Shown piece by piece: positions 37,294-45,763 of a stretch of DNA of 64,000 nt. Location: NCBI RefSeq assembly GCF_012927645.1, contig NZ_JABBMT010000009.1:62001-126000 (forward strand), given 5' to 3'. The position numbers were made by a program, and so were the translations under genes. Positions within the stretch are counted from its first letter, which is position 1, and every line of letters starts with the position of its first letter. Origin of the DNA: Pseudoalteromonas arctica (GTDB taxonomy: Bacteria > Pseudomonadota > Gammaproteobacteria > Enterobacterales > Alteromonadaceae). The notes under the pieces were generated by a model. It worked only from the letters and a program-made list of their open reading frames with translations, was not told where the DNA came from and did not search any database.

Positions 37294-38937
37294 CTATTTA
37301 TAAAGTCCTTTTAATACAGCTTGTTGCGATTTTTTTTGTACTTTACGTTGCTCTTCCAACATGCCAACAATCACCATCAAATCAACATCTGCATCACTAG
37401 GACTATAGAGTGCTGCCCGTAGTTTAGCAATATGTTGACTAAGCTGTGTATTATCAGCTAGTTGCTCAAGCTTGTCTATTGCACCGCTCGATTGTTTTGT
37501 TAAGTACATTGCGTAACGATTTAGCGCCTGATAAAAGGCACTTACATCATTGCTTTTAGCGTGTTTCTTTAATTCATCTAATGAAATTGATGAATTACTA
37601 TGGGTTATTGTCGGCTTTGCTTGCATCAAGCTGCGCTGAGATTGACTGCGCCACCATAAAATTAAGGTTATAAACCATAATAAATAGCCAATCACACTGA
37701 TAATAATTAACCATAACGGATACTGATTTATCGGTATTGCTTGATAACTGATTGCTGCCGTATCAGTGGTTGCGCTTTGTGATGGCGTAAGTGGCTGCGC
37801 AGCAACGGCTGGGGTACTTGTGCTACTCGGTGTTACTGTAATAGTACGAGCTGGTAATGTTGCATAACTGATCCGATTAATCTTGGTATTATACCAAGGC
37901 ACGCTTACCTCTGGCAGTGTGTAAGTGCCTGGCATCTGCGGTAACAATGCGTACGAGGCTGTTTGTTGTGATATTACTCGGCCATCGCGAACCAAGTGAT
38001 TATTTTCTTTTTCATCTGGGTAACTGCGAATACCTTTGATTTCAGGCAGTGCAATATCAGGTAGTTGCTCTTTGGTGATGCCAAGTGCGGTTAAAGTCAG
38101 CGTTCGCGTAATCGGTGTACCCACTTCAACCGTGTCGTCAGCGGGTTGCCATTGCTCATCTAAATTAACTAATTCACTAGGCAGCCATGCACCTTGGTAG
38201 TCACTTGGTATTGGTTTAATTTCAATATCGACATTATCACCCAGCGCAGAGACATCTAACTGGCGATAGTCTTGGCGAATTCGACCTTGAAAAGTTGGGG
38301 CTTGAATCGTGTAACTACCACTTTTTTGTGGCTGTACTAAATACTCGCGAGTGATCACTAAGTAACGCTTACCATCAACAAGTTCATAGTTTTCAGTTTG
38401 CTTGCCAATTTGGCTTAGCTGCGCATCGGGCATCGCGGGGGCACTTAAATTACCATCAAGTAACTCTTTGGCAAGATATAGCTTAACTGTGTAAAGCCCT
38501 GCTTCTTGAACAAATAGGCTGTCACTTGAAAGTGATGCATTAATAAAAATATCGTTGTTTTGCTGCGCATCTTTACTGCGTTCAGCCACTTTTAATGCAA
38601 TGGGCGCAGAGCTGACACCAGCTACACTAAATGCTGGGATTGTATAATCCCCGGCAGTGCGGGTCATAAGTTTAATAGACCAAGTGGTTTCTTTTGAAAT
38701 ACTACCATTAATGATGTTTGTGCGAGTGCTGACACTGGTGCGGCCAACCACGAAGTCTTTTAACAGGACTGAAGTATCAGGTTGATCATTTTTTATGGTG
38801 TCATCTGCACTGATATTGAGCATAAAAAATTCACCCGCTAGTACCGGGTTTTTATCAACACTGGCTTGTAATTGCGTAATAGCCCACGAGGGCATAGCGC
38901 TGATAAGCAATAAACAACAGATTAATCGCATTACCAT
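37294..38937 (-). CDS. BatD family protein
   Basis: A 547-residue membrane protein: signal peptide (about 1-20), long periplasmic beta-rich region (20-400) with immunoglobulin-like repeats typical of BatD, one TM at about residues 408-428 (YPLWLIIISVIGYLLWFI), and a cytoplasmic tail of about 115 residues. In Bat-type operons BatD is the large periplasmic partner of the VWA proteins. It overlaps the VWA-TPR gene by seven bases. Confidence 0.88.
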   Translation of the reverse strand: MVMRLICCLLLISAMPSWAITQLQASVDKNPVLAGEFFMLNISADDTIKNDQPDTSVLLKDFVVGRTSVSTRTNIINGSISKETTWSIKLMTRTAGDYTIPAFSVAGVSSAPIALKVAERSKDAQQNNDIFINASLSSDSLFVQEAGLYTVKLYLAKELLDGNLSAPAMPDAQLSQIGKQTENYELVDGKRYLVITREYLVQPQKSGSYTIQAPTFQGRIRQDYRQLDVSALGDNVDIEIKPIPSDYQGAWLPSELVNLDEQWQPADDTVEVGTPITRTLTLTALGITKEQLPDIALPEIKGIRSYPDEKENNHLVRDGRVISQQTASYALLPQMPGTYTLPEVSVPWYNTKINRISYATLPARTITVTPSSTSTPAVAAQPLTPSQSATTDTAAISYQAIPINQYPLWLIIISVIGYLLWFITLILWWRSQSQRSLMQAKPTITHSNSSISLDELKKHAKSNDVSAFYQALNRYAMYLTKQSSGAIDKLEQLADNTQLSQHIAKLRAALYSPSDADVDLMVIVGMLEEQRKVQKKSQQAVLKGLYK

Positions 38938-40841
38938 GATTTTTCGACTCCTTGTGGACGGCGTTGATTGTTTCGTTTTTGGGCTTCTAATTGCATTTTG
39001 TTACGTAACAGGATTGCGGGATCATCGGGTACTTTTCGTAGTAACTGACTAAGCTGCTGGGCTTTTTCTTTTTCTTCGTTGGTAAGCTCTGCGGTTTGCG
39101 CTTGCATAGCTTGCTGCTGTGCCGCTTCTTCAGCTTGTTGCTGTTGTTCAGGAGTCATTTGCGCCTGCTTATCATCGTTTGCAGAGTCATCTTTGGGCTC
39201 GGTTTGCACATCTTGTTGCTGTTGCTCATCAGTTTTATCACCTTGCTGAGGTTCAGCCTCCATTTGTGGATCGTTTTGCTTATCAGTTTGTTGATCAGAT
39301 GGTTTGCCGTCTTGCTGTTTATCATCAGTCTGCTGGTCATCACTTTGCTTAGATTCATCGCCTTGTTGAGATTGCTGATCCTGATTAGGCTGCTCACCTT
39401 GCTGTGACTTATCTTTATTTTGCTGATCTTGACCTTGTTCACCATCTTGGTTTTTTTGGTCTTGATCTTGATCGCCGTCTTGGCCTTGTTGATTTTGCTG
39501 TTGATTTTTCAACTGTTCAACAAGTGCCTGATTTTCTTTTGCTTGGGTAAAGTCGTGTTGCAAAGCTTGTGCTTGCTGATAGGCGGCAATTGCTTCGTCG
39601 AGCTTGCCTGCCTTTGCTAGAGCATTACCGTAATTATATAAACCAGTGGCGCTTTTATCTTGGCTAAATTGTGCCAATGCAGCATCAAAATTACCTTGCT
39701 GGTAAAGCGCCGCGCCTTTTAGTTGACTAGAATCTGCTGTGGCAGCTTGCTCATATTCACCTTGTTGATAAGCGTCTAACGCACGTTGATCGTGATTTTT
39801 AAATACCAAAGGCAGCTCTACTGCATAAGCATTGTGTTGCGGTAAAAAGCTCACAACTAAAAATGCAGCTGCAAAAGATCCTCGGCGAAAAATCCACAGC
39901 ATCATTGGCAGTAAAATAAATAAGCCATAAATCCCCGCATCAATACGCCAGAGCGCTTGACTTTGTTTTTCATTTTTCAGTATTTCATTATTCGCACTGG
40001 GTGCAAAAATTTGAAGGTCGCGGGCACTCGGTTGATAAGTGGCAAATTTACCACCACTGTTTCTCGCTAGACTATTAAGCATACTGATGTTAATGGTAGG
40101 CACTACAATTTGTCCGTAACTATCTTTTAAAAACCCACCTTTAGGAAGTTTAATTGGCGCACCTTGCTCAGTTCCGATACCGTAAATGTTTAATCGATAA
40201 GGGTTAGCGTCTGTAAATTGGCTGATATCTTGTTGCTCACTTTGTTCAATGCCGTCGGTTACTAAGATAATATCGCCTTCAAGGTATCCGGCTTGTGTTA
40301 ATAACTCTTTTGCAGCATCCAGCCCAGCAAGTACGTTGGAGCCTTTATCAGGCATGATATCTGGGCTTAAACTTGGGATCAGGTTTTCAAGCGTCGCGGC
40401 ATCATTGGTTAGCGGCGAAATGGTATAAGCAGTGCCTGCATAGGCAACTAATGCAGTGTCGCCTTCTTTAAATAGTTTAATCATATCCAGCGCTTTGAAA
40501 CGCGCTTGCACTAAACGACTGGGCGCAATATCCGTGCTGTACATCGATAGTGACATATCCATCACAATCACGCGGGCATTTTTGCTTTGAAATACCGGCA
40601 CGTGTTTTTCTTCAAAACTGGGACCTGCGCTAAAAATAACGGCTAATACCGTAAAGAGGGCTAGTAGCCGCATGGGTTGCGTGTTTTTTTGGTTATTGGT
40701 GTTGATCACAAATCTTGCTAAGTGAGCTGCTATTAATTCACCTTGGCTGGTTTTCTTGTGCTTTATCATTGCAATAGTAAACATTAAACACACAGGAACT
40801 AATAACCACAATACGGCTGGGCGGATAAATTCAAAGTCCAT
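38931..40841 (-). CDS. VWA and TPR protein (BatB/BatC fusion type) with Gln/Asp-rich tail
   Basis: A 636-residue protein. N-terminal TM segments (about 10-25, 57-75), a VWA domain (about 85-295) with MIDAS motif D-M-S-L-S in VMDMSLSMYS, another TM at about 305-325, TPR repeats (about 355-435: AALYQQGNFDAALAQFSQ, YNYGNALAKAGKLDEAI), and a long tract rich in Gln, Asp, Lys and Glu (about 440-580). The BatB- and BatC-like parts are joined in one chain. It overlaps the preceding VWA gene by one base. Confidence 0.9.
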   Translation of the reverse strand: MDFEFIRPAVLWLLVPVCLMFTIAMIKHKKTSQGELIAAHLARFVINTNNQKNTQPMRLLALFTVLAVIFSAGPSFEEKHVPVFQSKNARVIVMDMSLSMYSTDIAPSRLVQARFKALDMIKLFKEGDTALVAYAGTAYTISPLTNDAATLENLIPSLSPDIMPDKGSNVLAGLDAAKELLTQAGYLEGDIILVTDGIEQSEQQDISQFTDANPYRLNIYGIGTEQGAPIKLPKGGFLKDSYGQIVVPTINISMLNSLARNSGGKFATYQPSARDLQIFAPSANNEILKNEKQSQALWRIDAGIYGLFILLPMMLWIFRRGSFAAAFLVVSFLPQHNAYAVELPLVFKNHDQRALDAYQQGEYEQAATADSSQLKGAALYQQGNFDAALAQFSQDKSATGLYNYGNALAKAGKLDEAIAAYQQAQALQHDFTQAKENQALVEQLKNQQQNQQGQDGDQDQDQKNQDGEQGQDQQNKDKSQQGEQPNQDQQSQQGDESKQSDDQQTDDKQQDGKPSDQQTDKQNDPQMEAEPQQGDKTDEQQQQDVQTEPKDDSANDDKQAQMTPEQQQQAEEAAQQQAMQAQTAELTNEEKEKAQQLSQLLRKVPDDPAILLRNKMQLEAQKRNNQRRPQGVEKSW

Positions 40842-41830
40842 TAGGCCTCCTGTCTTAATGTTTTTGCACTGATAAACATAACGCGCAGACCAATCAAGGC
40901 CAGTGCGATTAATAAAGGGAAGTAAAATAACGCGCTTTGTGGACGAAAGGTTTGCTCATCAGCGCTGATCGGCTCAAGTTTATCAAGTTCTTGATAAATT
41001 TGTTGTAAGCCGGCAACGTCTTTTGCGCGAAAATAAAGGCCGCCAGTTTGTTCGGCAATGCGTTTTAGCAGGGTTTCATCTAAACTACCTCCACTCATGC
41101 CACCCATATTAAATAAGCTAAAGCCACGCGGATTATCAGAGCCTACGCCGATGGTATACACTTTAATACCTTCTTCGCGAGCAAGCAGTAGGGCTTCTTC
41201 TGGATCTAAGTTACCGGCGGTGTTTTGACCATCTGTTAATAACACCACAATGCGATTACTTTCATCTTTACTGGCAAAACGTTTTACTGATAAGCCCAGC
41301 GCATCGCCAATGGCGGTGGCGCGGCCAACCAAGCCTATTTGTGCTTCTGATAGCATTTGGCTTACGGTTTTAACGTCTCGCGTTAGTGGTGTTTGTAAAA
41401 ACGCCGTATCACCAAATAAAATCAGCCCTAAACGGTCGCCTTGACGTTGCTCAATAAAGTCACTTAATACCGCTTTTACCATGGTTAAGCGATCAACATA
41501 TTGGCCTTGATAAGCCATATCTTGCTCGGTCATTGATCCTGATAAATCAACAGCTAGCATGATATCGCGGCCTTCATTAGGTAAGGTTATTGGATCATCA
41601 AGCCAGGTTGGATTAGCTAAAGCGGTGACTAAAAGCAGCCAAATCAACCATTCAAATACACTAATACCACGCGCCTGTTGCTGGATAACTTGTGCACCTA
41701 AGTTGTGTTTGGCGAAGCTTGGGATCCGTAAGCGGGTATTGCCTTCACTGTGTGCTGGCTTAAATAATAAGCGCAACAACCAAGGCAGTGGTAATAATAC
41801 AAATAACCAAGGCCAGCTAAATTCAAACAT
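40841..41830 (-). CDS. VWA-domain membrane protein (BatA type)
   Basis: A 329-residue protein with N-terminal TM segments (about 7-25, 55-75), a von Willebrand A domain (about 88-285) with an intact MIDAS (D-L-S-G-S in LAVDLSGSM), and a C-terminal TM at about 300-320. BatA proteins are thought to act with MoxR ATPases in metal-dependent assembly or protection of envelope complexes; in Bacteroides the operon was linked to aerotolerance. It overlaps the DUF4381 gene by eight bases. Confidence 0.92.
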   Translation of the reverse strand: MFEFSWPWLFVLLPLPWLLRLLFKPAHSEGNTRLRIPSFAKHNLGAQVIQQQARGISVFEWLIWLLLVTALANPTWLDDPITLPNEGRDIMLAVDLSGSMTEQDMAYQGQYVDRLTMVKAVLSDFIEQRQGDRLGLILFGDTAFLQTPLTRDVKTVSQMLSEAQIGLVGRATAIGDALGLSVKRFASKDESNRIVVLLTDGQNTAGNLDPEEALLLAREEGIKVYTIGVGSDNPRGFSLFNMGGMSGGSLDETLLKRIAEQTGGLYFRAKDVAGLQQIYQELDKLEPISADEQTFRPQSALFYFPLLIALALIGLRVMFISAKTLRQEA

Positions 41831-42260
41831 TCAGCGGCTCCTTTAATTTAAATTGCACAATGGCGAGTTTTAATTTCTGTGCCAGCGCAGTTTGATTGCT
41901 TTGTGATTGATAAAGGCTCATTAGTTCGTGTTCAGTAAATTGTTGTCCGGTCAGCTTATTTAGAGTAATACACCATTGTTTTGTGCCTTGTGATGCAGCA
42001 CTTTGCTGATAATAGTGTAAAATCAAGCGTTTAATTAAAATATGTAGTTGCTGGGCATCTTCAGCGTGTTGCTCACTAAGGGAAATGGCTTGACGTTTGG
42101 CTTTTTTAAACAGCCGTGCCCGGTACAACTGATAACTTATAAAGCTGACAGTTACGAGTAACACCACAATGATGAGCCACCAAATAGGGGCTAAAGGCCA
42201 CCAAGAAACATGGCTTGGCACAATCACATCATGAAGACCAGCTAATGGAGAGGTTTGCAT
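41823..42260 (-). CDS. DUF4381 family membrane protein
   Basis: A 145-residue protein with one TM (about 25-48, WWLIIVVLLVTVSFISYQLY) preceded by the family stretch G-L-H-D-V-I-V-P-S-H-V-S-W-W-P-L-A-P, and a helical cytoplasmic C-terminus. DUF4381 proteins occur almost only in MoxR/VWA operons. One base separates it from the DUF58 gene. Confidence 0.88.
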   Translation of the reverse strand: MQTSPLAGLHDVIVPSHVSWWPLAPIWWLIIVVLLVTVSFISYQLYRARLFKKAKRQAISLSEQHAEDAQQLHILIKRLILHYYQQSAASQGTKQWCITLNKLTGQQFTEHELMSLYQSQSNQTALAQKLKLAIVQFKLKEPLNV

Positions 42261-42261
42261 A

Positions 42262-43206
42262 TTACTTTCTCACTAATTGCAGCTCAAGAGGTGTGGCTGC
42301 ATTGAATGATATTAAATTAAGGCCCGATTTAGTTAAGCGTTGCATTCGTGTGGTAAATGCTTGCTCGGCAGTTTTAGCAAATTTATCACGAAAACTTTTA
42401 TCCATCAGCGGCAGGGCAAAGTCACTGCCGTTGGCGTTCACCGTGACCGTTTGTTTAAACGCGGGTAGTTGATGCTCAAATGGGTCGCTAATATGGCAGC
42501 CGATCAGTTCACAATGTCGACTCAGTATTTCGAGTTGTTTAAAACTGGCATCATCAAGGGCGCTAAAATCTGATACTAAATAGACTAAGCTGCCCGGCTT
42601 GGCTAAATGATTCAAACGCTTTAGGTTATCACTGAGTTTATTGTCTGCGGGCTCATCAATCTGCGCGAGTGCTTGCTGGTGGTTATTACACAAATTATGG
42701 CACAGTTTTAACACGGCTTTTTCGCGGGCGCTGGGCTTGAGCTCTAAATGACCATGCTGATTAAACACTATGCCACCGATGCGATCGCCGCGTTGACACG
42801 CTGACCACGCCACCAAGGCACTAATATGCGCTGCTTGCACAGATTTAAGTAGTAACTTTGAGCCAAACAGCATTGCATTAGAAAAGTCGGTAAACACAAA
42901 CACTGGCCGTTCCTTTTCTTCTTGAAACAACTTAGTGTGTGTTTCACCAGTACGTGCTGTAACGCGCCAATCAATTGAGCGAATGTCATCGCCTTGTTGA
43001 TAATGACGTACTTCAGCAAACTCCATACCTCGGCCTTTATGAGGCGCGAGATATTGGCCGGTCAGGCTATTTCTAATTTTAACTTTTGGCGCAAGCTCTA
43101 ATAAGCGAGCTTTCGCTTTATAATACATCAGCTCTTTCAAGCCTAAGTTGACCCCATGGCTATGACTTAGGCTGAGCCACTGTTGGTTATCTAATTGGCT
43201 TTGCAT
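42262..43206 (-). CDS. DUF58 protein of the Bat operon
   Basis: A 314-residue soluble protein with the DUF58 signature Y-Q-Q-G-D-D-I-R-S-I-D-W-R-V-T-A-R and downstream VFVFTDFSNAM, in which the VWA-like MIDAS is degenerate. DUF58 proteins are the usual neighbours of MoxR ATPases and are believed to be their substrates or adaptors. It lies three bases after the moxR stop. Confidence 0.92.
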   Translation of the reverse strand: MQSQLDNQQWLSLSHSHGVNLGLKELMYYKAKARLLELAPKVKIRNSLTGQYLAPHKGRGMEFAEVRHYQQGDDIRSIDWRVTARTGETHTKLFQEEKERPVFVFTDFSNAMLFGSKLLLKSVQAAHISALVAWSACQRGDRIGGIVFNQHGHLELKPSAREKAVLKLCHNLCNNHQQALAQIDEPADNKLSDNLKRLNHLAKPGSLVYLVSDFSALDDASFKQLEILSRHCELIGCHISDPFEHQLPAFKQTVTVNANGSDFALPLMDKSFRDKFAKTAEQAFTTRMQRLTKSGLNLISFNAATPLELQLVRK

Positions 43207-43209
43207 GGC

Positions 43210-44166
43210 TTATGGTACGGCAACAAGTTCTAAAATACGGCTAATGACTTGATCTTTAGTAACGCCATCGGCTTGTGCTTCATAACTTAAAATAATGCGA
43301 TGGCGCAGAACATTATGCAACACAGCTTGAATATCATCTGGAGCAACAAAATCGCGGCCTTGTAACCATGCATGAGCACGGGCACATTTATCTAAGGCGA
43401 TGGTGGCACGCGGACTTGCGCCATATTCAATCCAGCTGCCTAACTGGGCGTCTAGTTTTGCGCCTTCACGCGTAGCAATAATAAGTTGCACTAAATATTG
43501 CTCAAGCGGCTCAGCTAAATACAGCCCTAAAATCGCTTTGCGAGAGGCAAATAAATCGCTTTGACTAATTTGTTGTGCGGGTGCTTGATGTTCGCTCAAC
43601 GCTTCGCCACGGGTAAGGCGTAAAATATCAAGCTCATGCTCGGCGCCTGGATAATCAATGCTTAGGTGTAGTAAGAAACGGTCTAATTGCGCTTCTGGTA
43701 GCGGGTAAGTGCCTTCTTGCTCCAGTGGGTTTTGGGTTGCCATCACCATAAATAAATCCGACAGCGGATAAGTGTTTTTACCAACCGTGACTTGGCGCTC
43801 AGCCATGGCTTCTAATAAAGCTGATTGCACTTTAGCGGGGGCACGGTTAATTTCATCAGCTAATATAAGGTTATGAAATAATGGTCCTTTTTCAAAAACA
43901 AATTCGCTGGTCTGTTGGCGATAAATATCAGTTCCGGTTACGTCAGCAGGTAATAGATCGGGGGTAAACTGTACGCGTTGGAATGAGCCTTCAACGCCTT
44001 TGGCTAATGCATTTACTGCGCGAGTTTTAGCAAGCCCTGGAGGGCCTTCTACTAATAAGTGACCATCGGCTAAAATAGCAATAAGTAGTGCTTGCGTTAA
44101 TTCTGGCTGGCCAATAATTTGGCTATCTAAATAAGTTTTTAATTGTGAAAATACGTTAGTGGCCAT
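43210..44166 (-). CDS. MoxR family AAA ATPase (Bat operon)
   Basis: A 318-residue AAA+ ATPase: Walker A EGPPGLAKTRAVN, Walker B NLILADEINRAP, sensor 1 VMATQNPLEQEGTYPLPEAQ, Arg finger region LDRFLLHL and C-terminal lid with G-R-D-F-V-A-P-D-D-I. MoxR ATPases act as chaperones that mature metalloenzymes or envelope complexes with VWA partners. It is the first gene of the six-gene Bat operon. A second paralogue is at 54428-55411. Confidence 0.95.
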   Translation of the reverse strand: MATNVFSQLKTYLDSQIIGQPELTQALLIAILADGHLLVEGPPGLAKTRAVNALAKGVEGSFQRVQFTPDLLPADVTGTDIYRQQTSEFVFEKGPLFHNLILADEINRAPAKVQSALLEAMAERQVTVGKNTYPLSDLFMVMATQNPLEQEGTYPLPEAQLDRFLLHLSIDYPGAEHELDILRLTRGEALSEHQAPAQQISQSDLFASRKAILGLYLAEPLEQYLVQLIIATREGAKLDAQLGSWIEYGASPRATIALDKCARAHAWLQGRDFVAPDDIQAVLHNVLRHRIILSYEAQADGVTKDQVISRILELVAVP

Positions 44167-44421
44167 AGTAAAAAAACTGTCCTGATTTGCAAGGTTTATA
44201 AAAAGCTCTAATGGTTATTGGGATTATTGTTCTATAACACAAGTGTTAGACTCAAGTTTTCAAAATAGTTCGTTATATTTTAACGATTTTTACCCTAGCA
44301 TAGAAAGCGCAGTATTTTTTGTAAATAGGCTAAAAAAAGCCTATGGTTGGTAACTAATTATACTATTTTCAATTTCGCTATTGGCTTTAGCACACGGGTT
44401 GTTTAGAATCGAGGAAAATAA

Positions 44422-44436
44422 ACAGGTCAGACCTGT
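44422..44436. promoter_or_regulatory. FadR-like operator upstream of fadI
   Basis: A perfect 15-base palindrome, ACAGGTCAGACCTGT, lies 16 bases before the fadI ATG. Its core G-G-T-C-N-G-A-C-C is the core of the FadR operator known from E. coli and Vibrio. Binding just upstream of the start codon would block transcription of fadI-fadJ until acyl-CoA releases the repressor. Match seen directly; factor identity is inference. Confidence 0.6.
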
Positions 44437-44452
44437 CAGCGGGAGAGCATTA

Positions 44453-45763
44453 ATGTCTGAGCAAAATATACTAAAAACAGCAAAGGGCGATCGTATTGCC
44501 ATCGTCAGTGGTTTACGTACCCCATTTGCTAAACAAGCAACTGCATTTCATCATGTACCAGCCCTTGATATGGGCAAGTTAGTCGTTAACGAAATGCTTG
44601 AACGTCTTAACTTTGATAAATCTGAAATTGATCAATTAGTGTTTGGTCAAGTAGTACAAATGCCAGAAGCGCCAAACATTGCTCGCGAAATCGTATTGGG
44701 TACTGGCATGCCAGTATCGGTTGATGCGTACTCAGTATCACGTGCATGTGCTACTAGTTTCCAAGCTATTGCCAATGTGGCTGAATCAATCATGGCAGGT
44801 TCGGTGCAAGTGGGTATTGCGGGTGGTGCAGACTCGTCATCGGTATTGCCAATCGGCGTAAGTAAAAAATTAGCCGGTAGCCTAGTTGATCTTAATAAAG
44901 CACGTACCTTAGGGCAGCGCTTAAAAATATTCTCTAAGCTGCGTTTAAAAGATTTATTACCAGTACCACCAGCTGTGGCTGAGTATTCGACGGGTTTGTC
45001 GATGGGGCAAACTGCTGAACAAATGGCAAAAACGCACAGCATTAGCCGCGAAGATCAAGATGCCTTAGCGCATCGTTCACATACACTTGCCAGCCAAGCA
45101 TGGGCTGATGGTAAACTTGCTGATGAAGTAATGACTGCACATTTACCGCCGTATAAAAGTTTTATCGAGCAAGATAACAATATTCGCCATAATTCCACGG
45201 TTGAAGGGTACGCTAAATTAAAACCAGCGTTTGACCGTCAGCATGGCTCAGTCACTGCAGCAAACTCAACACCGCTAACCGATGGTGCAGCAGCGGTATT
45301 AATGATGAGTGAAAGTAAAGCCAAAGCACTCGGCTATAATATTTTAGGGTATGTACGTAGCTTTGCATTCTCTGCCATTGGTGTGAATGAAGACATGCTA
45401 ATGGGGCCGGCTCATTCAACGCCAGTTGCATTAGCGAGAGCAGGTATAACGCTTGCCGATCTTGATTTAATTGAAATGCACGAAGCCTTTGCAGCACAAA
45501 CGTTAGCGAATATGAAAATGTTTGCCTCAGATAAGTTTGCGCAAGAAAAACTCGGTCGCAGCAAAGCGATTGGTGAAATTAACATGGATAAGTTTAACGT
45601 TTTAGGCGGTTCGCTTGCATATGGTCATCCATTTGCAGCCACTGGCGCACGACTTATCACCCAAAGTTTACATGAACTCAACCGCCGTGGCGGTGGCTTA
45701 GCACTAACAACTGCGTGTGCCGCAGGTGGCTTAGGTGCAGCCTTTGTATTGGAGAGTGCGTAA
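44453..45763 (+). CDS. fadI: Acetyl-CoA C-acyltransferase (3-ketoacyl-CoA thiolase) FadI
   Basis: A 436-residue thiolase, the length of E. coli FadI. Active-site Cys is in [10 protein letters not shown], the His in [16 protein letters not shown] and the second Cys in [17 protein letters not shown]. It cleaves 3-ketoacyl-CoA in fatty-acid beta-oxidation. GGGAGAG precedes the ATG at 44453; longer frames upstream lack family residues. The stop overlaps the fadJ start (TAATG). Confidence 0.96.
   Translation: MSEQNILKTAKGDRIAIVSGLRTPFAKQATAFHHVPALDMGKLVVNEMLERLNFDKSEIDQLVFGQVVQMPEAPNIAREIVLGTGMPVSVDAYSVSRACATSFQAIANVAESIMAGSVQVGIAGGADSSSVLPIGVSKKLAGSLVDLNKARTLGQRLKIFSKLRLKDLLPVPPAVAEYSTGLSMGQTAEQMAKTHSISREDQDALAHRSHTLASQAWADGKLADEVMTAHLPPYKSFIEQDNNIRHNSTVEGYAKLKPAFDRQHGSVTAANSTPLTDGAAAVLMMSESKAKALGYNILGYVRSFAFSAIGVNEDMLMGPAHSTPVALARAGITLADLDLIEMHEAFAAQTLANMKMFASDKFAQEKLGRSKAIGEINMDKFNVLGGSLAYGHPFAATGARLITQSLHELNRRGGGLALTTACAAGGLGAAFVLESA

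Noticed and set aside
39096-39407. Leu/Arg-rich plus-strand frames
   Set aside because: They are the antisense reading of the Gln/Asp-rich tract of the VWA-TPR gene and match no protein.
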